Positions 1-4,620 of a DNA stretch of 7,451 bases are shown one piece after another (the first letter of the stretch is position 1; every line of letters begins with the position of its first letter). The DNA is taken from contig JANXAA010000103.1 of the NCBI GenBank assembly GCA_025061865.1, forward strand, positions 1 through 7,451. The letters are read 5' to 3'. The notes below the pieces were generated by a model. The model saw nothing but the letters and a program-made list of their open reading frames with translations, had not been told where the DNA came from and did not search any database. The position numbers were made by a program, and so were the translations under genes. The DNA is from Acidobacteriota bacterium (GTDB taxonomy: Bacteria; Acidobacteriota; HRBIN11).

Positions 1-1207
1 GGCGCATCAGCGTCCGGACCCGCTCCAGGTCAATCTGCCGGAATTCTCGCCACTCCGTCACGATGGCCAAGGCATGCGCGCCTTGAGCCGCCTCGTAAGC
101 ATTCCGACTGTACCCGACGGTCTCGCCCAAGATCGGCCGGACCCGGGGTATGGCCACGGGGTCGTACACCTGCACCCGGGCATCGGCGTCCAGGAGACGT
201 CGAATGAGCTCGAGGGACCGAGCCTCTCGGAGGTCATCGGTGTCGGGCTTAAACGAGAGGCCCAGGATACCGATAGTCTTACCGGCCAGGCCCTCCAGGA
301 CGGTCTCCATCTTGCGGACAAAGCGCTCGACGCGGCTTCGGTTGATCCGGTCGGTCGCCTCGAAGATGGAGGCGTCCACGCCGTACCGGCGAGCCGTGTG
401 GATGAGGGCCAGGACGTCTTTAGGAAAGCACGAGCCCCCGTAGCCCAGGCCGGCTCCCAGGAAGTGAGGCCCGATCCGGTGGTCCATCCCGATACCCCGG
501 GCGACCATCTCGACGTCAGCTCCCGTCATCTCACACAAGTCGGCGATAGCATTAATGAAAGAAATCTTCATGGCCAGGAAAGCATTTGAGGCATACTTGA
601 TAATTTCCGCCGTGGCGATATCGGTAACTAGGATCGGGCGACCCAGGGGGGCGTAGAGTTCCATGACGGTCATGGCGACTTGTTGAGAGGGCGCCCCGAT
701 GACGATCCGGTCTGGGTTCAGCATGTCCTGGATGGCCGAGCCCTCTCGGAGGAACTCGGGGTTCGAGACGACGTCGAAGGGGACCTGTTTCCTTTGATGG
801 GTCTCGATGATCTGCCGGACGAGGTCGCCCGTCCCGACGGGGACCGTACTTTTGTTGACGATGACCTTGTAGTCCTTCATGTGGCCAGCGATCGCCCGGG
901 CCGCTTCCTCGACCTGTCGCAGGTCCGTGTCCCCGGTGGCGTCTGGGGGCGTCCCGACGGCGATGAAGATCACGCGAGCGAAGTCGACCATCTCGGCGAC
1001 GTCCGTCGTGAACCGGAGGCGGCCCTCGGCCTGATTCCGGCGGACCATTTCCTCGAGACCTGGCTCATAAAAGGGAAGCTCGGACCGCTGGAGCATGACG
1101 ATGCGAGCCTCGTCTTTATCGTAGCCGACGACGTCGTTCCCGAGGTCAGCAAATACAGCAGCCGTCACGAGACCGACGTAGCCGGCGCCGATGACCCCGA
1201 TCCGCAT
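1..1207 (-). CDS. ugd: UDP-glucose 6-dehydrogenase, C-terminus cut by window edge
   Basis: This enzyme oxidises UDP-glucose to UDP-glucuronate with two NAD+, a cytosolic step feeding capsule, exopolysaccharide or lipid sugar synthesis. Seen directly: 402 complete codons are open from ATG 1207-1205 to the left edge. The N-terminal Rossmann motif GAGYVG is at residues 7-12, with the acid D30 that ends the second strand of the fold. VGTP is at 84-87, the NKSTVPVGT segment at 118-126, EFLREG at 151-156, the active-site GGSCFPKD with catalytic Cys260, and the C-terminal UDP-binding start GLSFKPDTDDLREA at 316-329. Family members usually run about 430-450 residues, so roughly 30-50 residues lie outside. 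The start is set by GGAGG (1213-1217) 5 nt upstream. It is divergent from purQ. UDP-ManNAc or GDP-mannose dehydrogenase is the main alternative, but the motifs fit the UDP-glucose branch best. Confidence 0.93.
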   Translation of the reverse strand, partial: MRIGVIGAGYVGLVTAAVFADLGNDVVGYDKDEARIVMLQRSELPFYEPGLEEMVRRNQAEGRLRFTTDVAEMVDFARVIFIAVGTPPDATGDTDLRQVEEAARAIAGHMKDYKVIVNKSTVPVGTGDLVRQIIETHQRKQVPFDVVSNPEFLREGSAIQDMLNPDRIVIGAPSQQVAMTVMELYAPLGRPILVTDIATAEIIKYASNAFLAMKISFINAIADLCEMTGADVEMVARGIGMDHRIGPHFLGAGLGYGGSCFPKDVLALIHTARRYGVDASIFEATDRINRSRVERFVRKMETVLEGLAGKTIGILGLSFKPDTDDLREARSLELIRRLLDADARVQVYDPVAIPRVRPILGETVGYSRNAYEAAQGAHALAIVTEWREFRQIDLERVRTLMR

Positions 1208-1217
1208 GACGCCCTCC

Positions 1218-1257
1218 GGCAGGGTGAGTAGGGCAGTGAGGCAATAGGACAGGGTCG
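1218..1257 (-). repeat. Degenerate 8-bp tandem array in the ugd leader
   Basis: On the plus strand the units are GGCAGGGT, GAGTAGGG, CAGTGAGG, CAATAGGA and CAGGGTCG, in exact 8-nt register. On the ugd mRNA strand this reads as TATTGCCT / CACTGCCC-like units that end just before the GGAGG ribosome site. The outer units are decayed. The same unit type lies just 5' of the atpB ribosome site. The periodicity was seen by eye; its function is unknown. Confidence 0.5.
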
Positions 1258-1282
1258 GGACACTCTTGAGGACTCACGCTGG

Positions 1283-1288
1283 AGTATA
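1283..1288 (-). promoter_or_regulatory. Possible -10 element for ugd
   Basis: TATACT on the minus strand matches the sigma-70 -10 consensus at 5 of 6 positions and lies about 76 nt before the ugd start. No good -35 box is found 16-18 nt upstream (CAGGCG at best), so the call is weak. Confidence 0.22.
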
Positions 1289-1360
1289 CAGGCACGGCCC
1301 GCACCCGCCTGGTTTATGATAAAGGCCGTTCGGTCCGACGGCAATTCGGGGGTTCGGCGG

Positions 1361-1374
1361 TGGGCCATGGCCCA
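1361..1374. promoter_or_regulatory. 14-bp perfect palindrome, possible operator
   Basis: TGGGCCATGGCCCA is a perfect dyad in the middle of the divergent spacer, about 154 nt from the ugd start and 221 nt from the purQ start. Palindromes of this size can be operators for dimeric regulators, but no second copy was noticed in the window and chance occurrence in GC-rich DNA is possible. Confidence 0.3.
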
Positions 1375-1538
1375 ATCGACTGGGGGACAAATAGCAGTCG
1401 AGAGGGGTCTATCGAAACACCGGTCGTCATGCCAACGCTTCGGACACTGCCACTCATGAGCGGTCACGGTTCCGATACCCTGGTTCCTAACCGACCCACC
1501 GGTCGACGGTCCATCGGCCGAAATGCTGCATTTCTGAA

Positions 1539-1567
1539 TTGCCGAATCCCCCGAGGGCCGTTACCAT
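1539..1567 (+). promoter_or_regulatory. Possible sigma-70 type promoter of purQ
   Basis: TTGCCG (1539-1544) and TACCAT (1562-1567) are 17 nt apart. Each matches its consensus hexamer at 4 of 6 positions, and they lie 28-56 nt before the purQ start. The -35 candidate overlaps a short 8-bp repeat (GAATTGCC then GAATCCCC), which lowers its weight. Confidence 0.28.
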
Positions 1568-1582
1568 ATACCGTCAGTGGCC

Positions 1583-1587
1583 GGAGG
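1583..1587 (+). promoter_or_regulatory. Ribosome binding site deciding the purQ start
   Basis: GGAGG lies 7 nt before ATG 1595. An in-frame GTG at 1577 would place this site inside the coding sequence, so the ATG is preferred. Confidence 0.75.
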
Positions 1588-1594
1588 CCGTGTC

Positions 1595-2320
1595 ATGAGT
1601 CGATTCCACTGGGGTGTCGTGATCTTTCCAGGCAGTAATTGCGATTACGATGCTTATCACGTCGTCCGTTATGTCCTCGGACAGACGGCAGATTTCGTAT
1701 GGCATCAGGACACAGACCTCACGGGCCTGGACGTCCTGATTCTGCCGGGCGGATTTTCGTACGGAGACTACTTGCGGACGGGGGCGATGGCCCGTTTCAG
1801 TCCTGTCGTGCAGGCCATCCCGGACTTCGTCGCCCGAGGCGGGGTCGTCCTGGGCATTTGTAACGGCTTTCAAATCCTCTTAGAGGCCGGTCTCCTGCCC
1901 GGAGCGATGCTTCCCAACAAGGGCTTGGCCTTCATATGTGACGACGTGTATATCAAGCCCCTGCGATATGACACGCCTTTCACGTGTGCCGTCCCGCCGG
2001 GCCGGGTCCTGCGAGTCCCTATCGCCCACTATGAGGGCCAGTATTTCGCCCCCGCCCGAACCCTGCGGCGCATCGGGCAGAAGGGTCAGGTCCTCTTCCA
2101 GTACTGCGACCCGTCGGGTCGGGGCCGGCCGTCGGCGAATCCCAATGGGAGCCGTGGGGCCATCGCCGGCCTGATGGACGAGACGGGTCGCATCCTGGGA
2201 ATGATGCCCCATCCGGAACGGGCCTCAGAAGCCGTCTTAGGCAGTACCGACGGACGGTGGATCTTTGAATCTATCGTGACCTACCTGGAACGGCCAGGGG
2301 CGATCCGGGCCGTGGCCTAA
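1595..2320 (+). CDS. purQ: Phosphoribosylformylglycinamidine synthase, glutaminase subunit PurQ
   Basis: PurQ hydrolyses glutamine and delivers ammonia to PurL, which converts FGAR to FGAM in step four of purine synthesis, in the cytosol. The 241-residue protein is a class I glutamine amidotransferase. The N-terminus is VVIFPGSNCDYD (8-19); the oxyanion region PGGFSYGDYLRTGA is at 51-64; the nucleophile elbow GICNGFQ carries Cys89; the triad is completed by His206 and Glu208 in MMPHPERA; the PurQ-typical QYCDPSG..ANPNGS is at 169-186. It is slightly longer than the roughly 225-residue small PurQ proteins, mostly at the C-terminus. PurQ of this small type normally works with PurS and the small PurL, neither of which is in the window, so they should be encoded elsewhere. 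It is divergent from ugd and convergent with atpE. Identification is firm. Confidence 0.95.
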   Translation: MSRFHWGVVIFPGSNCDYDAYHVVRYVLGQTADFVWHQDTDLTGLDVLILPGGFSYGDYLRTGAMARFSPVVQAIPDFVARGGVVLGICNGFQILLEAGLLPGAMLPNKGLAFICDDVYIKPLRYDTPFTCAVPPGRVLRVPIAHYEGQYFAPARTLRRIGQKGQVLFQYCDPSGRGRPSANPNGSRGAIAGLMDETGRILGMMPHPERASEAVLGSTDGRWIFESIVTYLERPGAIRAVA

Positions 2321-2335
2321 ATCCCCCGAGGGGAG

Positions 2336-2364
2336 ACCTCGGGTCCCGCGTAGGGTCCCGAGGT
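2336..2364. terminator. Hairpin between convergent purQ and atpE, possible bidirectional terminator
   Basis: Arms 2336-2347 and 2353-2364 (ACCTCGGGTCCC / GGGTCCCGAGGT) pair over 12 positions with one T-T mismatch around a 5-nt loop. Its place 15 nt after the purQ stop and 23 nt after the atpE stop suits a shared terminator. Neither strand has the run of T that a classical intrinsic terminator needs, so it may instead protect mRNA 3' ends or assist factor-dependent stopping. Confidence 0.45.
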
Positions 2365-2387
2365 GCGATGGCGTCCGGAGAGCTCGT

Positions 2388-2744
2388 TTAGCCTCCGATA
2401 GGCAGCCGACCCGCCAGGCCGATGCCGAAGAGGAGCAGGATGTCTACAAACAGCACGTAAATGACCAGCGACTCGATGAACGCCAACCCCAGGATCAACA
2501 AGCCCCGGATGGCGTCCGCCGAGCCAGGATTTCGAGAGATACCCTCACAGGCCGAGACCAAGGCCCGGGACTGGGAGATGGCCCCGATGGAAGCGGCGAT
2601 GGCCAAGGCAAACCCGGCTGTCACGATCAGCCACGTGAAGGCCCGCAAACCGTCGCCGCTGGCGGCCTTCTCAGCCTCAGCGGCCCACGCCGTGCCACCG
2701 GCTATCATCCACAGCGTGAACATCGTAATCGGCCACTTGCGCAT
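2388..2744 (-). CDS. atpE: F-type ATP synthase subunit c, with signal-peptide-like N-terminus
   Basis: Subunit c forms the rotating membrane ring of FO; each copy carries one H+ or Na+ per turn. The protein is 118 residues, against 75-90 for most c subunits. The extra length is an N-terminal signal-like segment: MRKW, a hydrophobic stretch (about 6-16), then AWAAEAE (19-25), a plausible signal peptidase site. Helix 1 is about 34-64, the polar loop is RNPGS (71-75), and helix 2 is about 79-109. The ion-binding carboxylate is Glu91. Gln58 (helix 1), Ser92 and Tyr96 (helix 2) align with Gln32, Ser66 and Tyr70 of the Na+-binding Ilyobacter tartaricus ring when anchored on the loop and the Glu. 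The usual GxGxGxG packing motif is replaced by A51, I53, A55, S57. The ATG is set by an excellent AAGGAGG; earlier in-frame starts would add unlikely sequence. Last gene of the block. Confidence 0.95.
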   Translation of the reverse strand: MRKWPITMFTLWMIAGGTAWAAEAEKAASGDGLRAFTWLIVTAGFALAIAASIGAISQSRALVSACEGISRNPGSADAIRGLLILGLAFIESLVIYVLFVDILLLFGIGLAGRLPIGG

Positions 2745-2753
2745 CGTTGATTC

Positions 2754-2760
2754 CCTCCTT
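2754..2760 (-). promoter_or_regulatory. Strong ribosome binding site of atpE
   Basis: AAGGAGG, a full anti-16S match, ends 9 nt before ATG 2744. It is the strongest such site in the window, in keeping with the need for many c copies per complex, and it decides against the longer 157-codon reading that begins at 2861. Confidence 0.8.
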
Positions 2761-2775
2761 AGGAAATGGGTATCC

Positions 2776-2943
2776 GGTGCCGAGTCCCGGGCATCGGGCG
2801 GAAACGTCTGAACCGTAGACCTGTCCTTCCCTTTGGAAGAGCACCCTGGGGCCTCGAACAAAAGCTCTCTTCCCCATAAAGAGGACGGGTCAAGGCCCTC
2901 ACCCCGAGTCCATGGTTTTCGCTAGGACCCGGGACCTGGCACC
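2776..2943. repeat. Inverted repeat with 16-nt arms in the atpB-atpE spacer
   Basis: Arm 2776-2791 (GGTGCCGAGTCCCGGG) and the reverse complement of arm 2928-2943 (GGTGCCAGGTCCCGGG) match at 14 of 16 positions, separated by 136 nt. The right arm is part of a 7-bp-period run on the plus strand (2924-2951) with units ending in ACC, such as CGGGACC and TGGCACC. In the mRNA the arms could fold the whole 210-nt spacer into a large stem-loop ahead of the atpE ribosome site. A 5-bp hairpin (2826-2839) lies in the loop. No gene is seen in this spacer. Confidence 0.55.
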
Positions 2944-2954
2944 CGAGACCCCTT

Positions 2955-3674
2955 TCAATGGTGTTCCTCGCCGGCGACGGCCCCCGCGATGTAAGTCACC
3001 GCAAGCATCACGAATACGAGAGCCTGCACGAAACTCACGATAACCGCCAAGACCATGAGCGGCAGGGGGACAATGATCGGAAAAATGACCATAAACAAGA
3101 CGAGAATGAGGGTATCCTTCCCGAAAATGTTGCCGAACAGACGGACCGATAGGCTCAGGACCCGGGCCAGGTGGCTGACGATCTCGACGGGCAGGAACAG
3201 CCAGGCCAACCATGGGTTGGGCCCCATGAAGTGTCGAATGTAACCTATAAGGCCGTGAGTCCGGATGCCCTCCAGGTGGTAGTACAGAAACACGAAGACA
3301 GCCGCCCCGACGGTCACGTTGAGGTTGCTGGTCGGGGCGACGAGGCCTGGGACCAGGCCCATGAGGTTCGACAAGAGGACAAAGAGACCGACCGTGCCGA
3401 TGACAGGGACATACTTCTCGCCTCGCTCCTCTCCGATCATGTCGACACAAAGGCCCCGGATGAACTCGTAGTAGCCCTCCAGGACTTGCTGGACCGGCGT
3501 CGGCACGATCCGGTAGCGACGGCGATACAAGCCGAACAGTAGGGATACAGCGACGACTAAAGTCAGGACCATCGTCAGAGCGATGGCGTCCCGCTCGGAC
3601 ATCGAAATCCCTAACTTCTCAAGAAGATGATGAAACTGTACGGCGATCCACGGTGGTACTTCCAGATGCTCCAT
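2955..3674 (-). CDS. atpB: F-type ATP synthase subunit a
   Basis: Subunit a is the membrane stator of FO and forms the two half-channels that load and unload ions on the c ring. The 239-residue protein has the usual length and about five to six membrane segments. The essential Arg is R178 in LSLSVRLFGN (173-182), matching E. coli R210; the following Asn182 and the helix residue Gln217 (matching E. coli Q252) are also present. Asp187 sits where E. coli has Glu219. The segment SNLMGLVPGLVAPTSNLN (102-119) is typical of the family, and HHLLEKLG near the N-terminus precedes the first membrane helix. The start ATG follows GGAGG (3684-3688) by 9 nt. It lies between the atpI-like gene and atpE, the standard FO order. 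Identification is firm. Confidence 0.97.
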   Translation of the reverse strand: MEHLEVPPWIAVQFHHLLEKLGISMSERDAIALTMVLTLVVAVSLLFGLYRRRYRIVPTPVQQVLEGYYEFIRGLCVDMIGEERGEKYVPVIGTVGLFVLLSNLMGLVPGLVAPTSNLNVTVGAAVFVFLYYHLEGIRTHGLIGYIRHFMGPNPWLAWLFLPVEIVSHLARVLSLSVRLFGNIFGKDTLILVLFMVIFPIIVPLPLMVLAVIVSFVQALVFVMLAVTYIAGAVAGEEHH

Positions 3675-3687
3675 CGTGCAACGCCTC

Positions 3688-3719
3688 CATAGGGGCAGTA
3701 GCGCAATACGGCAGTAAGG
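3688..3719 (-). repeat. 8-bp tandem array just upstream of atpB
   Basis: Four in-register plus-strand units: CATAGGGG, CAGTAGCG, CAATACGG, CAGTAAGG. On the atpB mRNA strand they read as TACTGCCG / TATTGCGC-type units ending at the GGAGG ribosome site. Over 26 positions this leader matches the ugd leader at 19. Confidence 0.6.
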
Positions 3720-3762
3720 GGGATCAAGGGGCCATGAAGCTTGGATCCACCCCCTTATTGCC
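3710..3762. repeat. Hairpin-forming inverted repeat in the atpI-atpB spacer
   Basis: Arms 3710-3722 (GGCAGTAAGGGGG) and 3750-3762 (CCCCCTTATTGCC) pair at 12 of 13 positions around a 27-nt loop. The arms are the meeting ends of two oppositely oriented 8-bp arrays. With no T run next to it, it looks more like an mRNA processing or stabilising stem than a terminator. Confidence 0.55.
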
Positions 3763-3776
3763 TTACTACCTTATTG
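3753..3776 (+). repeat. 8-bp tandem array overlapping the atpI stop codon
   Basis: Three in-register units CCTTATTG, CCTTACTA and CCTTATTG. It is the inverted counterpart of the array at 3688-3719. The minus-strand stop codon of the atpI-like gene (3771-3773) lies inside the third unit, so the array has either grown into the gene end or supplies its stop. Confidence 0.6.
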
Positions 3777-4076
3777 CCCTTCAATCATGGCCGGTCCCGT
3801 CCGCCGACGGGCGAACTGAACGGCCGCCCCGACCCAGCCGAGGAAAAACCCGACTACGATGCCCAGGCCGGAGAGCCGGCCGCCCACCAGTCCCAGCCAG
3901 ATCCACAGGCCATACAAGACCCACTTGGCCAGGGTCCAAAGGGTCCACGCTCGGAGCCCTCGAGGGCGACCCGACTGTAAGACGACATCGACGGCCTGAG
4001 TCGTCGCGGCGATGATCAGGACCCAGCTGTAATGGGCCAGCAAGACGCCCCAGGCGACGCTGACCAGTCCGTGCAT
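3771..4076 (-). CDS. atpI: Small membrane protein, ATP synthase protein I (AtpI)-like
   Basis: AtpI proteins are small membrane proteins encoded before atpB, thought to help assemble or stabilise the c ring. The protein is 101 residues from ATG 4076 and strongly hydrophobic. Membrane segments are at about 5-28 (aromatic- and alanine-rich), 43-65 (Trp-rich, WTLWTLAKWVLYGLWIW) and 68-88 (small-residue rich). A short basic, polar tail follows (RRRTGPAMIEGQ). The family is poorly conserved in sequence, so the call leans on size, topology and position between atpZ and atpB. The start is uncertain: TTG 4103 would add nine residues, and neither start has a good ribosome site. The stop codon lies inside an 8-bp repeat array. 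It could instead be an unrelated small membrane protein in the operon. Confidence 0.65.
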   Translation of the reverse strand: MHGLVSVAWGVLLAHYSWVLIIAATTQAVDVVLQSGRPRGLRAWTLWTLAKWVLYGLWIWLGLVGGRLSGLGIVVGFFLGWVGAAVQFARRRTGPAMIEGQ

Positions 4077-4129
4077 GACCCGACGTCCAGCCGGTGCATC
4101 CAAGCCCCGCTCGCCAGAACGGAGTCGTC

Positions 4130-4164
4130 AAGATACAGGATGCAAGATCCAAGATGCAAGATGC
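4130..4164. repeat. Tandem array of five 7-bp units
   Basis: Plus-strand units in exact register: AAGATAC, AGGATGC, AAGATCC, AAGATGC, AAGATGC. The last two are identical and the others differ from them at one or two positions. It lies in the atpZ-atpI spacer, 27 nt before the alternative TTG start of the atpI-like gene on the mRNA strand. The unit differs in length and sequence from the 8-bp arrays of neighbouring spacers. Confidence 0.8.
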
Positions 4165-4196
4165 GCAGAACCGTCGGTCCCAAGAGGATAGTTTCA

Positions 4197-4238
4197 CCTC
4201 GGCCTTTTCCATCGCCCGAGGAGCCTGATTTTTCAGGC
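4197..4238. repeat. Two adjacent hairpins in the atpZ-atpI spacer
   Basis: Hairpin one pairs CCTCGG (4197-4202) with CCGAGG (4216-4221). Hairpin two pairs GCCTGA (4223-4228) with TCAGGC (4233-4238) around a 4-nt loop (TTTT on plus, AAAA in the mRNA). No T run follows on the transcribed strand, so termination is not indicated. They could mark mRNA processing in this unusually long (roughly 200-nt) gap. Confidence 0.45.
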
Positions 4239-4305
4239 AAGGTGATGGGGCGCCGAGTAACGAATGACAAATAGCGAAGCTGACCAGACGGGCCGCCCCG
4301 TCCCT

Positions 4306-4566
4306 TTACGGCCGCCGGCGTCGCTCCCACTGGGTGTAGGCCCTATAAAAGTTGTAGAAACCGGCGACGATCCCCACCAGGGTCATCCCCAGCGTCAACA
4401 TGGGTGTCGTCTTCCACCACTGGTCCAGGCCGTACCCGATGGCTAGACCGACGGCGATGGACGACGGAAACATCAAGGCGATTTGGATCCACTCGCTGTA
4501 TTCCCGGATTCCCTTCCAGCGAGGGCCCCGGCGAGGCGGCGGAGGAGTGACCAGACCTGGTTTCAT
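4306..4566 (-). CDS. atpZ: AtpZ-type small membrane protein of the ATP synthase operon
   Basis: AtpZ proteins (AtpZ/AtpI family, once annotated as possible Mg2+/Ca2+ carriers) are two-helix membrane proteins encoded at the head of atp operons and linked to c-ring assembly. The 86-residue protein has a Pro- and Arg-rich cytosolic start (PPPPRRGPRW, 8-17), an amphipathic WIQIALMF lead-in, helix 1 about 30-47 with the family's Gly-spaced face and ending Asp (GLAIGYGLDQW, 40-50), helix 2 about 55-75 with G60, G65, G69 and N72FYRAY, and a basic end (ERRRRP). It starts at ATG 4566 with GGAGG (4577-4581) 10 nt upstream. It lies 54 nt after nuoM and about 200 nt before the atpI-like gene. The helix spacing and GxxxD-type motif make the family call good. 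Confidence 0.85.
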   Translation of the reverse strand: MKPGLVTPPPPRRGPRWKGIREYSEWIQIALMFPSSIAVGLAIGYGLDQWWKTTPMLTLGMTLVGIVAGFYNFYRAYTQWERRRRP

Positions 4567-4620
4567 CGCCCACAGACCTCCGGGACTTCCGTTCGCCCCG
4601 GGACAGTCATCGGGCCCGCC

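Larger units (their letters stand above)
1208..1594. other. Divergent ugd / purQ intergenic spacer, 387 nt
   Basis: No convincing gene is present; open frames here are short, lack ribosome binding sites and resemble no family I know. It holds the leaders of both genes, an 8-bp-period array next to the ugd ribosome site (1218-1257), a 14-bp perfect palindrome (1361-1374), a small hairpin (CGACC 1492-1496 / GGTCG 1501-1505), and two short segments sharing the 8-mer GGCAATTC in opposite orientations (1340-1357 and 1536-1551). At 387 nt it is long for two housekeeping genes, so regulation or repeat insertion is plausible. No riboswitch fold was recognised. Confidence 0.6.

Noticed and set aside
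680..1231. Long plus-strand open frame opposite ugd
   Set aside because: It is the mirror of the conserved UDP-glucose dehydrogenase frame in GC-rich DNA, has no ribosome site and no recognisable motif.
1577..1594. GTG start for purQ six codons upstream
   Set aside because: The GGAGG site would fall inside the gene; ATG 1595 has proper spacing and matches family N-termini.
1208..1594. Purine riboswitch upstream of purQ
   Set aside because: No recognisable conserved junction core was found in the leader.
2745..2861. N-terminal extension of AtpE to an upstream in-frame start
   Set aside because: The added 39 residues look random, and the perfect AAGGAGG site fits ATG 2744.
2899..3450. Minus-strand frame overlapping atpB
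   Set aside because: Arg/Pro-rich shadow of subunit a; atpB in its own frame has the essential Arg and normal length.
3688..3776. CRISPR array
   Set aside because: Units are 8 bp with no spacers, and there are no cas genes.
4223..4238. Rho-independent terminator after atpZ
   Set aside because: The stem is only 6 bp and has no T run after it on the transcribed strand; downstream FO genes continue in the same direction.
4016..4330. A gene bridging the atpZ-atpI spacer
   Set aside because: It would cover a tandem heptamer array and two hairpins and overlap both neighbours, with no family likeness.
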